From Lachnospiraceae bacterium (GTDB lineage Bacteria > Bacillota > Clostridia > Lachnospirales > Lachnospiraceae), in contig JAAVAG010000106.1 in NCBI GenBank assembly GCA_014804185.1, positions 1-9,956 on the forward strand: 9,956 nt of DNA, read 5' to 3'. The position numbers were made by a program, and so were the translations under genes. Positions within the stretch are counted from its first letter, which is position 1. Each line of letters begins with the position of its first letter. The notes beneath the pieces are model-generated. The model was not told where the DNA came from and did not search any database. It saw nothing but the letters and a program-made list of their open reading frames with translations. This document shows, one piece after another, positions 6,068 through 9,956 of this stretch.

Positions 6068-7024
6068 TTATAAAAACTCTTTCACGCTCTTATAGACGCC
6101 CTCGGCATCCAGTCCGTATTTCTGCACCAGCGCGGAAGCCGATCCGGATTCGCCGAACACATCCTGCATGCCAAGCTTCTTCACCGGTACGGGATAATGC
6201 GCGCACAGACAGTCGCACACCGCGCTTCCCAGTCCGCCGATCACGGTATGCTCTTCCGCCGTCACCACTTTTCCGGTTTTCCTGGCGCTGGCCACGATCA
6301 GTTCCTCATCCAGCGGTTTGATGGTGCAGATATTGATCACTTCCGCGTCGATTCCCTCGGCAGCCAGCTTCTCCGCCGCCCCCAGCGCGCTGTCCACACA
6401 GATGCCGGTAGCCACAATGGTCACGTCCTTTCCCTCTCTCACCACGGATCCCTTGCCGATCTCAAATTTATAGTCCGGGCGGTCGTTGATCACGGGAACC
6501 GCGGCGCGTCCGAAACGGATATACACCGGCCCCGTATATTCCAGAGCGGCGCGCACCGCAGCGCGAGCCTCCACGTCGTCGGAAGGGCACATGACCACCA
6601 TCCCCGGAATCGTCCGCATCAGCGCCAGATCCTCATTGCACTGATGGGTGGCGCCGTCCTCGCCCACCGTGATGCCCGCATGGGTGGCGCCGATCTTTAC
6701 ATTCAGATGCGGATATCCCACAGAATTTCTCACCTGCTCAAAGGCGCGGCCCGCCGCAAACATGGCAAAGGAGCTGACAAAGGGTATTTTGCCCACAGCC
6801 GCCATACCAGCGGCGATACCCACCATATTGCACTCCGCAATACCGCAGTCAATATGCCTGTCCGGAAATGCCTTTTTGAATATACCTGTCTTCGTGGCAG
6901 CCGCCAGATCGGCATCCAAAACTACCAGATCTGGAAATTCCTCCCCCAGCTCTTTCAGGGCATTGCCATAGCTTTCCCTGGTCGCAATTTTCTTCACAGC
7001 CGTGTCGTTCTTTTTCTCTGCCAT
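6068..7024 (-). CDS. tkt: Transketolase, C-terminal half (pyrimidine-binding and C-terminal domains)
   Basis: This 318-residue protein supplies the second half of a split transketolase, which moves two-carbon units between sugar phosphates using thiamine diphosphate. It acts as a complex with the product of the preceding gene. The pyrimidine-binding domain contains GIAECNMVGIAAG (61-73), where E64 corresponds to the glutamate that activates the cofactor. It continues with FAMFAAGRAFEQ (86-97) and GEDGATHQ (121-128), with H127 at the substrate-binding position. The C-terminal transketolase domain follows from about residue 195, with TGICVDSALGAAEKL (206-220) and a TAEEHTVIGGLGSAV segment (255-269). 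The ATG at 7024 overlaps the TAA of the N-terminal half by one base (TAATG). An AGGTGA site (7031-7036) lies 6 nt upstream, so the halves are probably made in equal amounts. A full-length transketolase is about the sum of the two (284 + 318 residues). DXS-like alternatives are unlikely given the partner and the araD context. Confidence 0.93.
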   Translation of the reverse strand: MAEKKNDTAVKKIATRESYGNALKELGEEFPDLVVLDADLAAATKTGIFKKAFPDRHIDCGIAECNMVGIAAGMAAVGKIPFVSSFAMFAAGRAFEQVRNSVGYPHLNVKIGATHAGITVGEDGATHQCNEDLALMRTIPGMVVMCPSDDVEARAAVRAALEYTGPVYIRFGRAAVPVINDRPDYKFEIGKGSVVREGKDVTIVATGICVDSALGAAEKLAAEGIDAEVINICTIKPLDEELIVASARKTGKVVTAEEHTVIGGLGSAVCDCLCAHYPVPVKKLGMQDVFGESGSASALVQKYGLDAEGVYKSVKEFL

Positions 7025-7878
7025 TATCTGTCACCTGCTTTCTCTTGCTGCCCGGCAAGTTTTTCCGCTATTTTCTCCAGATCCGCCATTGCCGCGGCAT
7101 ACTCTTCATCGTTAGGCGCCTTGCCATGCCAGTCCACAGACCCCTCCATATAGGACACGCCCTTTCCTTTGAGGCTGTGCATAACGATGGCGGTAGGCAT
7201 TCCTTTCGTCTCCCTGGCCTCTTTCAGCGCGCCCCGGATCTGGTCAAAATCATGGGCGTCTATATTGATCACATGAAAATTGAAAGCCTCAAACTTTTTA
7301 TCGATGGGATACGGGGAGCATACCTGATCCACTGGCCCGTCTATCTGCAGCCCGTTATTATCCACAATCACACACAGATTATCCAGCTTGCGGTGGCCGG
7401 CAAACATAGCCGCTTCCCACACCTGTCCTTCCTCCAGTTCACCGTCTCCCAAAAGGGTATAGACGCGAAACGTTTTCTGATCCATCATTCCCGCCATAGC
7501 CATTCCCACGGCAGCGGAAATGCCCTGCCCCAGGGAACCCGAAGACATATCCACGCCGGGGATATGGATGCAGGGATGTCCCTGCAGGTAAGATCCCAGC
7601 TTGCGCAGGGTGGTCAGATCTTCCACCGGAAAGAAGCCCCTGTTTGCCAGCGCGGAGTAAAGCCCCGGCGCCGTGTGTCCTTTCGAGAGCACAAAACGGT
7701 CTCTGTCCGCCTTGTCAGGATGCTCCGGATCAATATTCATCTCCTCAAAGTACAGAAAGGTAAACATATCCGCGGCGGAAAGAGATCCGCCCGGATGACC
7801 CGCTTTCGCGCTGTGTACGGCAGTGACAATGCCCTTGCGGACATCATTGGCATGTTTTTGCAGTTCTAAATTATCCAT
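7024..7878 (-). CDS. tkt: Transketolase, N-terminal half (thiamine diphosphate pyrophosphate-binding domain)
   Basis: This 284-residue protein carries the diphosphate- and metal-binding domain of a two-gene transketolase. Visible motifs are AGHPGGSLS (26-34, with H28), KGHTAPGLY (66-74, with H68) and SGSLGQGIS (113-121). The thiamine diphosphate signature starts at GDGELEEGQ (144-152) and ends at DNN (173-175). DWHGKAPN (249-256) carries H251, matching a substrate-binding histidine of full-length transketolases. With the next gene it would form the enzyme that uses D-xylulose 5-phosphate, the product of the neighbouring epimerase. I chose the ATG at 7878 because GGAG (7885-7888) lies 6 nt before it and the family N-terminus begins there. 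An in-frame ATG at 7932 would add 18 residues without family character. A short G/C hairpin lies just 5' of the ribosome binding site, in the 95-nt gap after araD. Confidence 0.94.
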   Translation of the reverse strand: MDNLELQKHANDVRKGIVTAVHSAKAGHPGGSLSAADMFTFLYFEEMNIDPEHPDKADRDRFVLSKGHTAPGLYSALANRGFFPVEDLTTLRKLGSYLQGHPCIHIPGVDMSSGSLGQGISAAVGMAMAGMMDQKTFRVYTLLGDGELEEGQVWEAAMFAGHRKLDNLCVIVDNNGLQIDGPVDQVCSPYPIDKKFEAFNFHVINIDAHDFDQIRGALKEARETKGMPTAIVMHSLKGKGVSYMEGSVDWHGKAPNDEEYAAAMADLEKIAEKLAGQQEKAGDR

Positions 7879-7893
7879 TTTCCTCTCCGTTCC

Positions 7894-7909
7894 GCCCGCT
7901 CCTGCGGGC
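7894..7909. promoter_or_regulatory. G/C hairpin in the araD-transketolase gap
   Basis: The plus-strand sequence GCCCGC-TCCT-GCGGGC is a perfect 6-bp G/C stem with a 4-nt loop. On the transcribed minus strand it ends 5 nt before the GGAG ribosome binding site of the transketolase N-half and has no T-run after it. It is therefore not a terminator in that direction, but it could stabilise a processed mRNA end or affect initiation. Read on the plus strand it is followed by TTTATT, giving a weak terminator-like form, but no plus-strand gene ends here. Confidence 0.45.
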
Positions 7910-7973
7910 TTTATTAAACATAAGGATGGCACACAGAGCGTGACATCCGTTGTTTTTCACACTGAGATTGTTT

Positions 7974-8678
7974 TCACGCTTTTTCAGACTGGCCGTAATA
8001 CGCGCCTTCGCCGTGTTTGCGGAAATAGTGCTTGTCCTGCAGCGCCTGGGGTGCGGGCTGTATCCGGGGATTGATGATCTCCGCACGGTACGCCATCTTG
8101 GCCACCTCCTCCAGCACCACCGCATTGTGCACCGCCTCATGGGGCGTCTTTCCCCATGCAAAGGGCCCATGATTTTTGCACAGCACCGCAGGCACAGCCA
8201 GCGGGTCTTTCCCCATACGCCGGAATTCATTTACAATCAGATGTCCCGTGTTTTCCTCGTAAGCCTCCCCGATCTCCTCCGCAGTCAGGCTGCGCAGACA
8301 GGGAATCTCCCCATAAATATAATCCGCATGGGTCGTGCCGTAGCAGGGAATGTCCCTGCCGGCCTGCGCCCAGCTTGCGGCATAGGACGAATGGGTATGT
8401 ACGATGCCGCCGATCTGCGGAAACGCTTTGTACAGTTCCACATGAGTGGCCGTATCCGAGGAGGGATTCAGTTTCCCCTCCACCTTTTTCCCGTTTAAAT
8501 CGATCACCACCATATCATCCGGCGTCAGCCTGTCGTAATTCACGCCGCTTGGCTTGATGACAAACAGTCCGCTCTCTCTGTCGATGCCGCTGACATTCCC
8601 CCATGTGAACGTCACCAGCCCGTACCGGGGCAGATCTCTGTTGGCCTCATATACCTGCTTTTTCAATTCTTCTAACAT
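7974..8678 (-). CDS. araD: L-ribulose-5-phosphate 4-epimerase (AraD/UlaF family)
   Basis: This 234-residue class II aldolase-fold enzyme converts L-ribulose 5-phosphate to D-xylulose 5-phosphate by retro-aldol cleavage and re-addition. It matches E. coli AraD (231 residues) nearly end to end with a one-residue shift. The metal-binding residues are D75 (PSSDT) with H94, H96 (GIVHTHS) and H170 (NHGPFAWG). The catalytic pair is D119 (THADY) and Y228 (AYYGQ). Phosphate-binding segments are TWGNVSG (25-31), KPSGV (42-46) and PSSD (72-75). The ATG at 8678 has GAGGAG (8684-8689) 5 nt upstream, and the gene starts 20 nt after the kinase stop. The same fold serves UlaF/SgbE in ascorbate and L-xylulose breakdown. 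The adjacent transketolase and sugar kinase fit arabinose use best, but no araA is in the window to confirm it. Confidence 0.95.
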   Translation of the reverse strand: MLEELKKQVYEANRDLPRYGLVTFTWGNVSGIDRESGLFVIKPSGVNYDRLTPDDMVVIDLNGKKVEGKLNPSSDTATHVELYKAFPQIGGIVHTHSSYAASWAQAGRDIPCYGTTHADYIYGEIPCLRSLTAEEIGEAYEENTGHLIVNEFRRMGKDPLAVPAVLCKNHGPFAWGKTPHEAVHNAVVLEEVAKMAYRAEIINPRIQPAPQALQDKHYFRKHGEGAYYGQSEKA

Positions 8679-8698
8679 ATTTTCTCCTCACGTTTTCC

Positions 8699-9956
8699 TT
8701 ATTTCAGAGCCTCCACGGCCGCCTGCTCCACGGCAAGCCCCGCTCTGTAATCTTCCATAAATTTTTCAAATCCCGTGCTGCCTTCCTGCTCCGGCGCCAG
8801 TGTCTCCCCCTGTTCGCCTGCAAACACCTTTCCGGACAGGTAATCCGCCAGGCTCTCTCCCTCCTGCGCATGCAGCATATAGGAGACCAGCAGAGCCATG
8901 CCCCAGGGACCGCCCTCGCCCGCCGTCTCCATCACGGTTACCGGCACGTTCAGGGCATCCGCCATGATCTTCTGTCCCACGCCTTTTGTCTTAAACAAAC
9001 CGCCATGTCCGTACAGCTGATCCAGCTTCACACCCTCCTGCTGCGCCAGAATGTCCATACCGATCCTGACCGCTCCCAGGGTGCTGTATAAGTGCATTCT
9101 CATAAAATTAGCCAGTGTAAAGCGGCTGTCAGGCCTGCGCACAAACAGCGGCCGTCCTTCCTCCATATGTGTGATGCTCTCCCCGGAGAGATAACCATAG
9201 GACAGCAGTCCGCCGCAGTCCGCCTCCCCCTCCAGCGCTTTGCGGTAGAGAAGTCCGTACAGCTGCCCCGGATCCGATTCCTGGCCCAGTTCCCGCGCAA
9301 ACTCTCCAAGCAGCGATACCCATGCGTTCAGATCCGAAGTACAGTTGTTTGCATGCACCATAGCCACCGGACTGCCGTCCGGCGTGGTCACCATATCGAT
9401 CTCCGGATATACCCCGGAAAGCGCGTTTTCCAGCACGATCATGGCAAATATACTGGTTCCCGCAGACACATTGCCGGTCCGCTTTGCCACACTGTTTGTG
9501 GCTGCCATGCCGGTGCCGGCGTCTCCCTCCGGCGCGCAGAGCAATATGCCTGCTTTCAGTCTGCCCGAAGGATCCAAAAGCCGCGCTCCCTCTTCCGTGA
9601 GTTTTCCCGCCTCCCGGCCCGCGGTCAGCACTTTCGGCAGAATCCCGCGCAGCCTCCAGGAATACCCTTTCTCCGCAATCACACTGTCAAATTTGTCCAT
9701 CATTGTCCGGTCATAGTCACCGGTATTGCTGTCGATTGGGAACATGCCGGAAGCTTCGCCCACTCCCACAACTTTTTCCCCGGTCAGTTTCCAGTGGATA
9801 TACCCCGCCAGTGTGGTGATGAAAGCCACATCCTTTACATGAGGCTCCCCGTTTAAAATCGCCTGATACAAATGCGCGATGCTCCATCTCTGCGGGATAT
9901 TAAATCCAAACAGAGCGGTCAGTTCCTCCGCCGCCTGTCCGGTAATTGTATTTCTC
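8699..9956 (-). CDS. FGGY-family pentulose kinase (5' end outside window)
   Basis: 418 residues are visible and the frame is still open at the window edge (NTITGQAAEELTALFGF, then RWSIAHLYQAILNGE), so the N-terminal ATPase lobe is cut. The family should be about 500-530 residues, so roughly 100 or more are missing. Visible features are LTGEKVVGVGEASGMFPID (9787-9731 region) and APEGDAGTGMAATN, whose Asp (codon 9521-9523) is the probable catalytic base. GNVSAGTSIF follows. The C-terminal lobe has YGHGGLFKTKGVGQ and ETAGEGGPWGMAL, typical of FGGY ATP-binding segments. By family it phosphorylates a sugar or polyol at the expense of ATP. The position 20 nt ahead of araD suggests L-ribulose, with L-xylulose or D-xylulose as alternatives. 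I do not recognise it as a classical AraB, so no symbol is given. No start codon or promoter is visible. Confidence 0.88.
   Translation of the reverse strand, partial: RNTITGQAAEELTALFGFNIPQRWSIAHLYQAILNGEPHVKDVAFITTLAGYIHWKLTGEKVVGVGEASGMFPIDSNTGDYDRTMMDKFDSVIAEKGYSWRLRGILPKVLTAGREAGKLTEEGARLLDPSGRLKAGILLCAPEGDAGTGMAATNSVAKRTGNVSAGTSIFAMIVLENALSGVYPEIDMVTTPDGSPVAMVHANNCTSDLNAWVSLLGEFARELGQESDPGQLYGLLYRKALEGEADCGGLLSYGYLSGESITHMEEGRPLFVRRPDSRFTLANFMRMHLYSTLGAVRIGMDILAQQEGVKLDQLYGHGGLFKTKGVGQKIMADALNVPVTVMETAGEGGPWGMALLVSYMLHAQEGESLADYLSGKVFAGEQGETLAPEQEGSTGFEKFMEDYRAGLAVEQAAVEALK

Noticed and set aside
7879..7932. Earlier ATG at 7932 for the transketolase N-half
   Set aside because: It would add 18 residues without family similarity, and the good ribosome binding site is placed for the ATG at 7878. 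The added stretch also spans the G/C hairpin.
1..9956. Search for mobile elements, CRISPR repeats, tRNA or rRNA genes, and defence or biosynthetic systems
   Set aside because: No terminal inverted repeats with a transposase, no spaced direct repeats and no cloverleaf were seen, and every open stretch is filled by a recognisable metabolic, wall or transport gene on one strand. I found no undescribed system here.

Overview
The window reads as chromosomal DNA of a low-GC-lineage Gram-positive anaerobe, most likely a Clostridia member of the Lachnospiraceae type. The clues are strong GGAGG-type ribosome binding sites, a lipoprotein signal ending L-C-A-C-G-G, a transketolase split into two genes beside araD, and sigma-A-type promoters, with base composition that looks above half G+C by eye. 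This placement is inference from style, not from a marker gene. All nine genes lie on the minus strand, so transcription runs from high to low coordinates. Every gene is intact except the two cut by the window edges.

Region 1 (9956 down to 6068) is a pentose-catabolic cluster: a partial FGGY-family sugar kinase, L-ribulose-5-phosphate 4-epimerase (araD), and the N- and C-terminal halves of a transketolase, packed with gaps of 20 and 95 nt and a 1-nt overlap. The kinase would phosphorylate a ketopentose (L-ribulose, or possibly L-xylulose), AraD would convert L-ribulose 5-phosphate to D-xylulose 5-phosphate, and the transketolase would feed this into the non-oxidative pentose phosphate pathway. 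No isomerase, sugar transporter or regulator is inside the window.

Region 2 (5956 to 4868) is a single gene for a membrane-anchored N-acetylmuramoyl-L-alanine amidase. It has a long, basic, low-complexity cytoplasmic tail. It is preceded by possible extended -10 promoters and followed by a strong 22-bp-stem terminator.

Region 3 (4866 to 1) is a Dpp/Opp-type peptide ABC importer operon: lipoprotein substrate-binding protein, permeases B and C, ATPase D, and the first 35 codons of ATPase F. A perfect-consensus promoter (TTGACA, 17 nt, TATAAT) drives it. An inverted repeat lies in its leader just upstream of the ribosome binding site. A hairpin between the binding-protein gene and the first permease gene could make the binding protein more abundant than the membrane parts.

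No RNA genes, mobile elements, CRISPR arrays or defence genes were seen, and no stretch over 300 bases lacks a gene. The window is mostly ordinary metabolism. The parts worth a second look are the non-coding elements around the transporter operon and the unusual tail of the amidase.
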